Shown piece after piece: positions 56,677 through 64,000 of a stretch of 64,000 nt of DNA (positions are counted from its first letter, which is position 1; the number at the start of each line of letters is the position of its first letter). This stretch comes from Pseudomonas sp. NFIX28 (lineage in GTDB: Bacteria > Pseudomonadota > Gammaproteobacteria > Pseudomonadales > Pseudomonadaceae), in NCBI RefSeq assembly GCF_900107395.1, contig NZ_FNPW01000003.1:360632-424631 (forward strand), read 5' to 3'. Position numbers and translations under genes: made by a program. A model generated the notes under the pieces. The model was not told the DNA's origin. It did no database searches and was given only the letters and a program-made list of their open reading frames with translations.

Positions 56677-58386
56677 TCAGCGCGGTTCGATATGGGCGAT
56701 CATCAGTTGCACCGTTTCCTGGCCGCGGAACTCGTTGAGGTCCAGCTTGTAGGCCAGCTCCACCCAGCGGATGGTCGGGTTCGGCCAGATGTCGCGGTCG
56801 ATGCCGAAGGCGATGCCATCGAGCTTCACCGAGCCGCATTCGCTGCGCAGCACCACCTTGAGGTGCCGCTCGCCGACCACGCGCTGCTCCACCAGCTGGA
56901 ACACGCCATGGAACAACGGCTCGGGAAAATGCTGGCCCCAGGGCCCGGCATGGCGCAGGGCGCGGGCCAGTTCGAGGTGGAACTCTTCCACCGCCAGGGT
57001 GCCGTCCGACAACAGGCGCCCGGTCAGGTCTTCCTCGCGCAGCTGGCGCCGCACCTCGACATCGAAGGCCTCGGCGAAGGCCGGGAAATTCTGCTCCGGC
57101 AGCGACAGGCCGGCGGCCATGGCGTGACCGCCGAACTTGCTGATCAGGTCCGGGTGCCTGGCCGCCACCGCGTCCAGGGCATCGCGGATATGAAAGCCCG
57201 GCACCGAGCGCGCCGAACCTTTGAGCATGCCTTCGCCGGCGTCGGCAAAGGCGATGGTCGGCCGGTGGTAGCGCTCTTTCATCCGCGAGGCGAGAATCCC
57301 GATCACGCCCTGGTGCCAGTCGGGTTCGAACAGGCACAGGCCGAACGGCATCGATTCCACCGGCAAGTCCTTGAGCTGGGCCAGGGCCTCGCGCTGCATG
57401 CCCTGCTCGATGGATTTGCGGTCCTGGTTCAGCTCATCCAGCTGGCTGGCCATTTCCCGCGCCTGGGCCATGTCGTGGCTGAGCAGGCATTCGATGCCCA
57501 GGCTCATATCGTCCAGGCGGCCGGCGGCATTCAGCCGTGGGCCAAGGATGAACCCCAGGTCGGTGGACGTGATGCGCGAAGCCTCGCGCTTGGCCACTTC
57601 GAGGATTGCCTTGATGCCCGGTCGCGCGCGCCCGGCGCGAATCCGCTCCAGGCCCTGGTGCACCAGGATGCGGTTGTTGGCGTCCAGCGGCACCACGTCG
57701 GCGACGCTGCCCAGCGCCACCAGGTCCAGCAGCTCGCCGATGTTCGGCTGTGGCTGGGTTTCGTACCGGCCAAGGCTGCGCAACCGGGCGCGCAACGCCA
57801 TCAGCACGTAGAAGATCACCCCGACCCCGGCCAGCGCCTTGCTCGGAAACTCGCAGCCGGGCTGGTTCGGGTTGACGATGGCGTCGGCCGCCGGCAACTC
57901 GTGGCCGGGCAAGTGGTGGTCGGTGACCAGCACTTTCAGCCCGGCCGCCTTGGCCGCCGCCACGCCCTCGACGCTGGAGATGCCGTTGTCCACGGTAATC
58001 AGCAGCTGGGGCTTGCGCTCCAGGGCCACGGCAACGATCTCCGGGGTCAGGCCGTAGCCATACTCGAAACGATTCGGCACCAGGTAATCGACGTGGGCCG
58101 CGCCCAGCAGGCGCAGGCCGAGCAGCCCCACGGTGCTGGCGGTGGCGCCGTCGGCATCGAAGTCGCCGACGATCAGGATGCGCTCGCGCTGCTCCAGGGC
58201 GATCACCAGCAAGTCGACCGCCGCCTCGATGCCCTTGAGCTGCTGAAACGGGATCAGCCGCGCCAGGCTCTTGTCCAGCTCGGCCTCGGACTGCACGCCA
58301 CGGGCGGCGTACAGGCGGGTCAGCAGGGGTGGCAGATCGCCGAGAAACGGCAGGGTAGCGGGCAACTCACGAGGTTCGATACGCAT
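56677..58386 (-). CDS. recJ: single-stranded-DNA-specific 5'-3' exonuclease RecJ
   Basis: Mn/Mg-dependent exonuclease of 569 residues used in recombination and mismatch/base-excision repair. DHH-phosphoesterase motifs are in order: ILIVGDFDADGATAST (motif I), LITVDNGISS, VTDHHLPG (DHH motif), NPNQPGCEFPSKALAGVGV, ALGSVADVVPL and, in the DHHA1 part, SKFGGHAMAAGLSL. The C-terminal OB domain is present. It is followed on the same strand by the REP array only 5 nt past the stop codon. yaeQ lies upstream, as I recall in P. aeruginosa. Confidence 0.96.
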   Translation of the reverse strand: MRIEPRELPATLPFLGDLPPLLTRLYAARGVQSEAELDKSLARLIPFQQLKGIEAAVDLLVIALEQRERILIVGDFDADGATASTVGLLGLRLLGAAHVDYLVPNRFEYGYGLTPEIVAVALERKPQLLITVDNGISSVEGVAAAKAAGLKVLVTDHHLPGHELPAADAIVNPNQPGCEFPSKALAGVGVIFYVLMALRARLRSLGRYETQPQPNIGELLDLVALGSVADVVPLDANNRILVHQGLERIRAGRARPGIKAILEVAKREASRITSTDLGFILGPRLNAAGRLDDMSLGIECLLSHDMAQAREMASQLDELNQDRKSIEQGMQREALAQLKDLPVESMPFGLCLFEPDWHQGVIGILASRMKERYHRPTIAFADAGEGMLKGSARSVPGFHIRDALDAVAARHPDLISKFGGHAMAAGLSLPEQNFPAFAEAFDVEVRRQLREEDLTGRLLSDGTLAVEEFHLELARALRHAGPWGQHFPEPLFHGVFQLVEQRVVGERHLKVVLRSECGSVKLDGIAFGIDRDIWPNPTIRWVELAYKLDLNEFRGQETVQLMIAHIEPR

Positions 58387-58449
58387 GGGGCGGCAGAGGC
58401 TTCTCTTCGATACGGGGGATACGGCAAAACAGCGCGCAGCGCGGCGAAC

Positions 58450-58989
58450 TCAGCGTTCGCCCAACAGCCATTCCAGCTGGACTTCGTGCTGGCCGCGATC
58501 GTCGGTGACGAAGATCGTGCCTTCGCTGATCATCACGTCCCACTTGATAACGCGCGGCATGTCCTTGGCGAGGACTTCCAGGACGTCCTGGGGCACGCCG
58601 GCGATATTGAGGTTCTTCAGGTTTTTCACCGCGTCCACTACGCGGGTCTGCCACACGCGCAGGCTGCCGTAGGCCAGCAGGCTGGTGCGCTCGGTACGGC
58701 GCGAGCACCAGGTCAGGCGCTCGGCGTCCGGCTGGCCGACTTCGATCCAGTGCAGCACGCGGTCGTCCAGGCTCTTTTCCCACAGGGCCGGCTCATCCAC
58801 TTCCGACAGGCCACGACCGAACGACAGGTGCTCGTTGTACCAAAGGGCGTAGGCCAGCAGACGCACGGTCATGCGCTCTTCGGTTTCCGACGGATGGCGG
58901 GCGATGGTTTGCTTGACGCTTTCATACACCCCGCGATCGAGGTCAGTCAGGTTCAATTCAAACTTGTAGGTGGTAGACGGCTGGGCCAT
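58450..58989 (-). CDS. yaeQ: YaeQ-family protein
   Basis: A 179-residue protein with the YaeQ pattern: MAQPSTTYKFELNLTDLDRGVYESVKQTIARHPSETEERMTVRLLAYALWYNEHLSFGRGLSEVDEPALW and, later, WIEVGQPDAERLTWCSR. The fold resembles PD-(D/E)XK nucleases (E and the VGQP region), but no nuclease activity is proven. E. coli YaeQ was once proposed to compensate for RfaH loss. It lies 63 nt upstream of recJ on the same strand. Confidence 0.92.
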   Translation of the reverse strand: MAQPSTTYKFELNLTDLDRGVYESVKQTIARHPSETEERMTVRLLAYALWYNEHLSFGRGLSEVDEPALWEKSLDDRVLHWIEVGQPDAERLTWCSRRTERTSLLAYGSLRVWQTRVVDAVKNLKNLNIAGVPQDVLEVLAKDMPRVIKWDVMISEGTIFVTDDRGQHEVQLEWLLGER

Positions 58990-59137
58990 GGACGGGGCTT
59001 CTTGATACGAGGAAAGGCGGCAAGTCTAACCGATGCATGGGCCAATCCACGAATCGCGCACCATCATCCTTTGGCGAGGGAGCGCCGGCCTATGTTAAAA
59101 CGCTCTACCGCCCAGTCTCTGTCCTACAGGATCCGCC

Positions 59138-60337
59138 ATGCCGCTTACTGCCAAACCCCTTGCCGGGCTGAAAGTCGTCGAACTCGGCACCCTGATCGCC
59201 GGCCCGTTCGCCTCGCGCATCTGCGCCGAATTCGGCGCCGAGGTCATCAAGGTCGAATCGCCGGATGGCGGCGACCCGTTGCGCAAGTGGCGCAAGCTGT
59301 ACGAAGGCACGTCGCTGTGGTGGTTCGTCCAGGCGCGCAATAAAAAGTCCCTGACCCTGAACCTCAAGCACCCGGACGGCCTGCAAGTACTGAAAAAGCT
59401 GTTGGCCGAGGCCGACATCCTGATCGAGAACTTCCGCCCCGGGGTCCTGGAGAAACTCGGCCTGGGCTGGGACACCCTGCACGCCCTGAACCCCAAGCTG
59501 GTGATGGTGCGCCTGTCCGGCTTCGGCCAGACCGGGCCGATGAAGGACCAGCCCGGTTTTGGCGCGGTCGGCGAGTCCATGGGCGGGCTGCGCTACATCA
59601 CCGGTTTCGAAGACCGGCCGCCGGTGCGCACGGGCATTTCCATCGGCGATTCGATTGCCGCCCTGTGGGGCGTGATCGGTGCCCTGATGGCGCTGCGGCA
59701 CCGCGAGGTCAATGGCGGCCAGGGCCAGGTGGTGGACGTGGCGCTGTACGAAGCGATCTTCGCCATGATGGAAAGCATGGTCCCGGAGTTCGACGTCTTC
59801 GGGTTCATCCGCGAACGCACCGGCAACATCATGCCCGGCATCACGCCCTCCTCCATCCACACTAGCGCCGATGGCAAGCACGTGCAGATCGGCGCCAACG
59901 GCGATGCGATCTTCAAGCGCTTCATGCAGATCATCGGCCGTGACGACCTGGCCAACGACCCGGCCCTGGCCAGCAACGACGGCCGCGACAGCCGGCGCGA
60001 CGAGCTGTACGGGGTCATCGATCGCTGGGTCAACTCGCTGCCGCTGGAGCGTGTGCTCGAATTGCTGAACCAGGCAGAAGTCCCCGCCAGCCGTATCTTC
60101 AGCGCCGAGGACATGTTCAGCGATCCGCAGTTTCTCGCCCGGGAAATGTTCCTCCAGGCCAAGCTGCCGGACGGCAAGGCGTTCAAGATGCCCGGCATAG
60201 TGCCGAAACTCTCGGACACGCCGGGTTCGGCCGAATGGGTCGGCCCCGCGCTGGGCGAACACAATGCCCAGGTGCTGGCCGAGCTGGGTTACGACGCCTC
60301 GCAGATCCAGGCGCTGCGCAACGCCGGCGCGATCTAG
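59138..60337 (+). CDS. CaiB/BaiF-family (class III) CoA transferase
   Basis: A 399-residue enzyme of family III CoA transferases, which move CoA between carboxylic acids via an aspartyl-CoA anhydride. Markers: GLKVVELGTLIAGPFASRICAEFGAEVIKVE, LNLKHPDGLQVLKKLLAEADILIENFRPGVLEKLG, LVMVRLSGFGQTGP, GGQGQVVDVALYEAIFAMME and the end block SDTPGSAEWVGPALGEHN. The Asp expected in the VVDVALYE segment is present. The acid substrates are unknown. It is divergent from yaeQ. Confidence 0.9.
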   Translation: MPLTAKPLAGLKVVELGTLIAGPFASRICAEFGAEVIKVESPDGGDPLRKWRKLYEGTSLWWFVQARNKKSLTLNLKHPDGLQVLKKLLAEADILIENFRPGVLEKLGLGWDTLHALNPKLVMVRLSGFGQTGPMKDQPGFGAVGESMGGLRYITGFEDRPPVRTGISIGDSIAALWGVIGALMALRHREVNGGQGQVVDVALYEAIFAMMESMVPEFDVFGFIRERTGNIMPGITPSSIHTSADGKHVQIGANGDAIFKRFMQIIGRDDLANDPALASNDGRDSRRDELYGVIDRWVNSLPLERVLELLNQAEVPASRIFSAEDMFSDPQFLAREMFLQAKLPDGKAFKMPGIVPKLSDTPGSAEWVGPALGEHNAQVLAELGYDASQIQALRNAGAI

Positions 60338-60392
60338 GAGCGGGCACGATTTCGCGGTAATGAATGTTTTATCGACAAGGATCAGCAGCCTG

Positions 60393-61286
60393 ATGAACCC
60401 ATGCAGTAGCGGGCGAATGATCCGTGGGATGCGCTTGTTGGGGGTGTTGCTGATGCTCGGCATCTGCCCCCAGGTCAGCCAGGCCAGGGACACCCTGATC
60501 TGGGTTTTGCGCGATTTGCCGCCAACGACCATTTTCGAGGGGCCGCAAAAAGGCCAGGGCGTGATCGACCAGGCCTTGCCGGCACTGATGGCCAGCCTGC
60601 CGGAGTACGACCATCAAGTCGTGCACGTCAACCGCGCGCGGGGCATGCAAATGCTTCGGGAACAACCCTTCGTCTGCGACCCGGCGCTGATGTTCAGCCC
60701 GCAGCGGGCGCAGTGGGTGGCGTTTTCCATCACCAGTTTTCGCGTGTTCAGCAATGGCCTGGCGGTGCTGCGCCGGGACCGTGACGGCCTGCTGCCGTTT
60801 ATCCATGACGGCCGCGTCGACTTGCGCGCGCTGCTGGCCAGCGCCCCGCACACCGTTGGCGTGGTGGCCGAGCGGAGTTATGGCGAGCAAATCGACACCC
60901 TGCTCGACCAGGCGCCGCCCGAAACCTTGATAGCCCACTACGGCAACAACGCCATCGGCAACCTGCTGCAGATGCAACGGCGCGGACGCCTGAAGGGCCT
61001 GATCGGCTACCAGCCGGAGATCCGTTTCCAGGCGCAGCAGCAAGGGCTCGACCCGAACGACCTGGAGTTCTACCCGATCCAGGGCATGCCCACCTACCAA
61101 TCGGTGAACGTCGGCTGCTCGAACACGGCGCGGGGCCGGCAGGCGGTGGAGCGCATCAACCAGGCGCTGCTCGAACTGCGCCAGCACAAGCTGCTGGAGT
61201 TATATGCCCAGTGGCTGGAGCCGTCGCTGCGCGCGCAATACCGCAACGACGCCCTGGCGTTTTTCCACGACATGCCGCGGCGCTAG
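60393..61286 (+). CDS. periplasmic solute-binding-like protein (TIGR02285 type)
   Basis: Exported protein of about 297 residues. The signal peptide is at the MIRGMRLLGVLLMLGICPQVSQA stretch, with cleavage before RDTLIW. Several in-frame ATGs (60360, 60393, 60417, 60429) precede it; 60393 is used here without strong ribosome-site support. The mature part has the type 2 periplasmic-binding fold seen in TIGR02285 proteins: GVIDQALPALMASLPEYDHQVVHVNRARGMQMLREQPFVCDPALM, VGVVAERSYGEQIDTLL and VGCSNTARGRQAVERINQALLELR. No transporter partner is nearby. Function unknown. Confidence 0.78.
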   Translation: MNPCSSGRMIRGMRLLGVLLMLGICPQVSQARDTLIWVLRDLPPTTIFEGPQKGQGVIDQALPALMASLPEYDHQVVHVNRARGMQMLREQPFVCDPALMFSPQRAQWVAFSITSFRVFSNGLAVLRRDRDGLLPFIHDGRVDLRALLASAPHTVGVVAERSYGEQIDTLLDQAPPETLIAHYGNNAIGNLLQMQRRGRLKGLIGYQPEIRFQAQQQGLDPNDLEFYPIQGMPTYQSVNVGCSNTARGRQAVERINQALLELRQHKLLELYAQWLEPSLRAQYRNDALAFFHDMPRR

Positions 61287-61300
61287 AAACCGCGGGCAAA

Positions 61301-61336
61301 AAGAAACCCCGAGAAGTGGGGAGACGACTCGGGGTT
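61301..61336 (-). terminator. rho-independent terminator for the DUF3509 gene
   Basis: 9-bp stem (AACCCCGAG at 61305-61313, CTCGGGGTT at 61328-61336). On the minus strand it is followed by TTCTTTTTG, so it faces the DUF3509 gene, while lying 15 nt past the stop of the convergent gene. Confidence 0.75.
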
Positions 61337-61453
61337 AAACGTGGTCTGACACCAGACCCGTGCAACAGGCGACAAGCACCGGAGCACAATGCTCGCTCCT
61401 GTTGCCAAGGGTCTGACTGATGGCCGATGGCGAAGGTTCCGCGAATGTTCCGA

Positions 61454-61738
61454 TCAGCGCGCGGTATCGAACGCCTTCTCCCGGGCCACGTTACGCAAGG
61501 CCGCGATGACACAGGGTTCCAGGCGGCCTTCAGCAATCAATACGTCGCGATGCAGGCCGTCGACGACATCGGTCAACTGGCGTTTGTCGGTCAACTGGGC
61601 CTGGCTGAACTCGCGCTCGACCACAATGGCTCCCAAGGCATTCTTCAGGGTCACCAGGCATTCCCCCGGCGCGCGCGGAGTCAGAGTTACCTGATACGGG
61701 CTCAAAGCTTCACCCAACAATAGGCTGATACTTTCCAT
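61454..61738 (-). CDS. DUF3509 domain protein
   Basis: A 94-residue protein of the Pseudomonas DUF3509 type: MESISLLLGEALSPYQVTLTPRAPGECLVTLKN, then VVEREFSQAQLTDKRQLTDVVDGLHRDVLIAEGRLEPCVIAALRN. It has no signal or membrane segment. Two further in-frame GTGs lie at 61747 and 61750; the ATG at 61738 best fits the family start. Unknown role; members are often controlled by stress. Confidence 0.85.
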   Translation of the reverse strand: MESISLLLGEALSPYQVTLTPRAPGECLVTLKNALGAIVVEREFSQAQLTDKRQLTDVVDGLHRDVLIAEGRLEPCVIAALRNVAREKAFDTAR

Positions 61739-61927
61739 CTCGATCACCACTCAATAGCTCTAGTTAAGGCTCGAATTCACGAATGCCGGTCGCTTTCTGG
61801 CATTCAAGTGACCATCGCCCAGAGAAGAAAGTTCGCAACCGACAAGGGTTGCCGACCTGAGTCGATCCAGCATGCCCGCAAAAGATGACAGATAAAAAAC
61901 ACCCCGTATCAGACTAGAATCAGCACG

Positions 61928-62110
61928 TCAGACCAGAAACGAACGTGACGGCGCCGGCTGTTCGATCAGCGCCTCGACCTTCTTGTAGCCCGCTACCGCC
62001 TGGCGGCAGGAGTAGCGGCAAGGGTGGATTCGCACCGGCATCGCGACCTGTACCCGGGGCGGGGCTTCAGGCCTGGTGCAGGTCTTTCTGGCAGATGGGG
62101 GTGTGGCCAT
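61928..62110 (-). CDS. possible small Cys-containing protein (60 aa)
   Basis: A short frame of 60 codons with ATG at 62110 and a strong site (GAGGAGAGGG) upstream, opposite in direction to the regulator at 62214. It encodes MATPPSARKTCTRPEAPPRV, RIHPCRYSCRQAVAGYKKVEAL and a hydrophobic end (SRSFLV), with three Cys. No known domain. Support is the ribosome site and reasonable composition; it may be a non-coding frame. Confidence 0.42.
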   Translation of the reverse strand: MATPPSARKTCTRPEAPPRVQVAMPVRIHPCRYSCRQAVAGYKKVEALIEQPAPSRSFLV

Positions 62111-62213
62111 GGGGCCCTCTCCTCGAGTGGTTGGCAAAGCCCGGCGGCGCAGCGACGATTGTTGCCCGGCTGTTGGGTTTGTCCGAAATACTGCCTTCTC
62201 ACCGGAGCGAGTC

Positions 62214-62876
62214 TTGAATCAAACGTCCAGTAAAAAACTGCGAATCGTCCTGGCCGACGATCACCCGATTTTCCTTATCGGGCTGCGGGCTGTCCTGGAG
62301 CGCGACGAACGCCTGGCGATCGTCGGCGAAGCCAGCTCGCCGACCGCGCTCGGCGAGCTGCTGCAAAGCTGTCCCTGCGACCTGCTGGTCACCGATTTCA
62401 TGATGCCGGGGGAACAGCAGAACGACGGCCTGCGCCTGATCGAGCAGGTGCGCCGGCATCACCCGCAACTGCCGATCGTGGTGGTGACCATGCTCAACAA
62501 TGCCGGGCTGTTCCGCTCGATTCTCGACCTGGGCGTCATGGGCCTGCTGAGCAAGGCCAGCCTGGCCGATGAACTGCCGGCGGCGATCAGCCATGTGCGC
62601 CGCGACAAGGTCTTCGTTGCCCAGGCCATCCGGCAGCTTCTCAGCCTGGCGGGCGAAGTCGGGCCGGACCGCTTGTTGTCCGGGGAACAGTTGTCGCCCC
62701 GCGAGCTCGAAGTCATCCGCCTGCTGGCGGCCGGGCTGACGGTCGGGGAAATCGCCGCCCAGCTCAACCGCAGCAAAAAGACCGTCAGCACCCAGAAAGT
62801 CAGCGCCATGCGCAAGCTCGGCCTGTCCAGCGCCGCGGCGCTGTACATCTACGTGCAGGAGCACGGGCTCGCCTGA
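62214..62876 (+). CDS. RcsB-like response regulator (NarL/FixJ type)
   Basis: A 220-residue transcription factor. The receiver domain (1-125) has the phospho-acceptor Asp61 in LLVTDFMMPGEQQNDG. The LuxR-type helix-turn-helix (about 155-215) is LSPRELEVIRLLAAGLTVGEIAAQLNRSKKTVSTQKVSAMRKLGLSS. The NDGLRLIEQVRRHHPQLPIVVVTMLNNAGL and KKTVSTQK parts closely resemble enteric RcsB. The start is TTG at 62214 with GGAG 7 nt upstream. It is convergent with the EAL regulator, 8 nt apart at their stops. Probably controls fimbriae, polysaccharide or c-di-GMP genes (inference). Confidence 0.87.
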   Translation: MNQTSSKKLRIVLADDHPIFLIGLRAVLERDERLAIVGEASSPTALGELLQSCPCDLLVTDFMMPGEQQNDGLRLIEQVRRHHPQLPIVVVTMLNNAGLFRSILDLGVMGLLSKASLADELPAAISHVRRDKVFVAQAIRQLLSLAGEVGPDRLLSGEQLSPRELEVIRLLAAGLTVGEIAAQLNRSKKTVSTQKVSAMRKLGLSSAAALYIYVQEHGLA

Positions 62877-62884
62877 GCAGCGGC

Positions 62885-64000
62885 TCAGACCTCCCCGTCG
62901 AGGTCGTCCTTCAGGCGCCGGACGATCCACTGCCGCACGGCGACCGCGCTCATGGGCTCGGCAATGAAGCAACCTTGCAGGCGCGCCTGCCCCAGCTTGT
63001 TGGCCGCCTCGTAGTCGGCGGCGCTCTCGATGCCGGCCAGCACCAGGCCCAACGACATACGCCGGGCCATGCTCATGGCCCCGGCCACCACCGCCGACTT
63101 GCGCTCATCGGCCGCCAGCCCGCAGACAAAGGCCGGCGGAATCTTCAACTCGGTGAACGGCAGTTCCAGCAAACGCTGCAGGCTGGTGCCACCGGTGCCG
63201 AAGTCGCCAATCGACAGCTTGCAGCCGATCATGCGCAAGCGCAGCAAGGCCTCCACATGCGCGGTATCGGTTTCCAGCTCGGTGGTCTCGACGATTTCCA
63301 GGGTCAGCAGCTGGGCCGGCACCTCGAAACGGCGCAGCTGGGCTTCCAGCTGCCGGGCGAAGTTCGGCAGCTCCAGCATGCCCACCGGGATATTCACCGA
63401 GATCGCCAGCGAGCGGCCCATGACCAGGCGCACCCCGGCCGACAGCTGCATCGCCTGTTCCAGCATGAGCCAGGTGAAGGCCTCCTCCAGCCCGGCGAAC
63501 TCGATCACCGGGAGGAAGTCGGCGGGCAGCATCAAGCCATGCTCCGGGTGCTGCCAGCGCGCCAGGGCTTCGACGCCCTGGATCGCGCCGTCCTGGCTGA
63601 CCACCGGCTGGAAATGGGCGACCCCATGGCGCAGCACCGCGGCCTGCCCTTCTTCGGCGGTCGGGGCCTGCGGCTGGAACATGTCCAGCACCAGGATGTC
63701 GCGCACCTGGGCCAGCGACAAGGCCTGCGGGCCCGGCTCGAAACATTGCTGGTAGAGGCTCAGCAGCTCATTGACCAAAGTGACCGAAGCCGGCTTGGGC
63801 AGGCAGCCCAGCACGTTCAGGCCCTGCTGCCTGGCCATGGCCGCGGCGCCCTCGCGGACATCGGCTTGCGCATCGCTAAGAATGATCAGCGCCTTTGCCC
63901 GTTGCTGCTCTGCCAGGTAACGAATCAGCTCCAGCCCGTCGGCCTGCTCCAGGTACAGATCGCAGATGGCGATGTCCACCGGCCCCTTGTTGTCCAGGGA
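62885..64000 (-). CDS. REC-EAL response regulator, PvrR/RocR-like (N-terminus outside window)
   Basis: 371 residues are visible; the frame is open to the window edge, so the start of the receiver domain is missing. The receiver keeps its Asp in AICDLYLEQADG. The EAL domain (about 120-371) has QGVEALARWQHP, SVNIPVGMLELPNF, LTLEIVETTELE and LVLAGIESAADYEAANKLG. Two motifs deviate: SIGDFGTGG has Gly in place of the first Asp of DDFG (63197-63208), and LKIPPAF replaces LKID. The protein may bind c-di-GMP without cleaving it well. Partners would be a sensor kinase beyond the edge and the RcsB-like regulator. Confidence 0.85.
   Translation of the reverse strand, partial: SLDNKGPVDIAICDLYLEQADGLELIRYLAEQQRAKALIILSDAQADVREGAAAMARQQGLNVLGCLPKPASVTLVNELLSLYQQCFEPGPQALSLAQVRDILVLDMFQPQAPTAEEGQAAVLRHGVAHFQPVVSQDGAIQGVEALARWQHPEHGLMLPADFLPVIEFAGLEEAFTWLMLEQAMQLSAGVRLVMGRSLAISVNIPVGMLELPNFARQLEAQLRRFEVPAQLLTLEIVETTELETDTAHVEALLRLRMIGCKLSIGDFGTGGTSLQRLLELPFTELKIPPAFVCGLAADERKSAVVAGAMSMARRMSLGLVLAGIESAADYEAANKLGQARLQGCFIAEPMSAVAVRQWIVRRLKDDLDGEV

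Noticed and set aside
56169..56738. Open frames with repeated Arg/Ala/Ser-rich peptides inside the REP array
   Set aside because: They are translations of the REP elements in several frames, with no ribosome binding site or independent support.
56662..59343. An 893-codon open frame opposite to recJ and yaeQ
   Set aside because: It crosses two genuine genes on the other strand and has no recognisable protein features.

Overview
The window is a high-GC, gene-dense chromosomal segment from a fluorescent Pseudomonas, most likely the P. fluorescens / P. protegens / P. chlororaphis complex. Evidence is the gene content (mexLJK-type efflux pump, complete wsp chemosensory operon, lptF-type OmpA lipoprotein, DUF3509 protein), blocks of gene order that I recall being shared with P. 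aeruginosa, and abundant intergenic REP elements of the two families typical of the group. No rRNA, tRNA, insertion sequence, prophage or CRISPR array was seen.

Layout. 1-6.3 kb: 5' part of tcdA, the ndvB-type glucan synthase, dapE-rlmA (start/stop overlap), a small conserved protein and a cold-shock protein. 6.5-10.2 kb: plsB and two small envelope proteins. 10.3-15.2 kb: RND pump genes mexJ-mexK divergent from the TetR gene mexL, with a palindromic operator between them. 15.2-20.4 kb: rsmJ, a protein with a duplicated 45-residue module, an extensin-like protein, a PEP mutase/isocitrate lyase homologue, a DUF72 protein and tsaB. 20.4-24 kb: adk and ppc. 24.2-26.2 kb: a small conserved protein, then a DUF4398 lipoprotein and an OmpA-type lipoprotein behind a candidate AlgU promoter. 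26.2-30.4 kb: a small membrane protein, an alpha/beta hydrolase, a QEGLA (DUF1704) protein, a lipoprotein and a TetR regulator. 30.4-33.2 kb: lysS and prfB, the latter with its programmed +1 frameshift. 33.2-41.8 kb: the full wspABCDEFR operon, which makes c-di-GMP in response to surface contact. 42-43 kb: a YebE/TerB-like protein.

42.9-51.2 kb is a catabolic and transport island for polyamine-type compounds. It has a LysR regulator, a gamma-aminobutyraldehyde-type dehydrogenase, a complete spermidine/putrescine-type ABC transporter (ydcSTUV-like) and a second paralogous aldehyde dehydrogenase. 51.3-55.9 kb: small membrane proteins, a GNAT acetyltransferase, opgD (periplasmic glucan) and an old yellow enzyme homologue. 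55.9-56.7 kb holds no gene but contains a striking tandem array of REP doublets that runs up to the recJ stop codon. 56.7-61.7 kb: recJ, yaeQ, a class III CoA transferase, a TIGR02285-type periplasmic protein and a DUF3509 protein. The right edge carries a RcsB-like response regulator convergent with a REC-EAL response regulator (truncated by the window). Together they resemble a Pvr/Rcs- or Roc-type biofilm switch, and the EAL domain carries substitutions in conserved active-site motifs.

Nothing here is a clearly new system. The best leads are the REPIN array with compensatory base-pair changes between its two arms, the degenerate EAL motif in the RcsB/PvrR-like pair, the duplicated-module protein at 16.1-16.7 kb, and a terminator-like hairpin just upstream of plsB.
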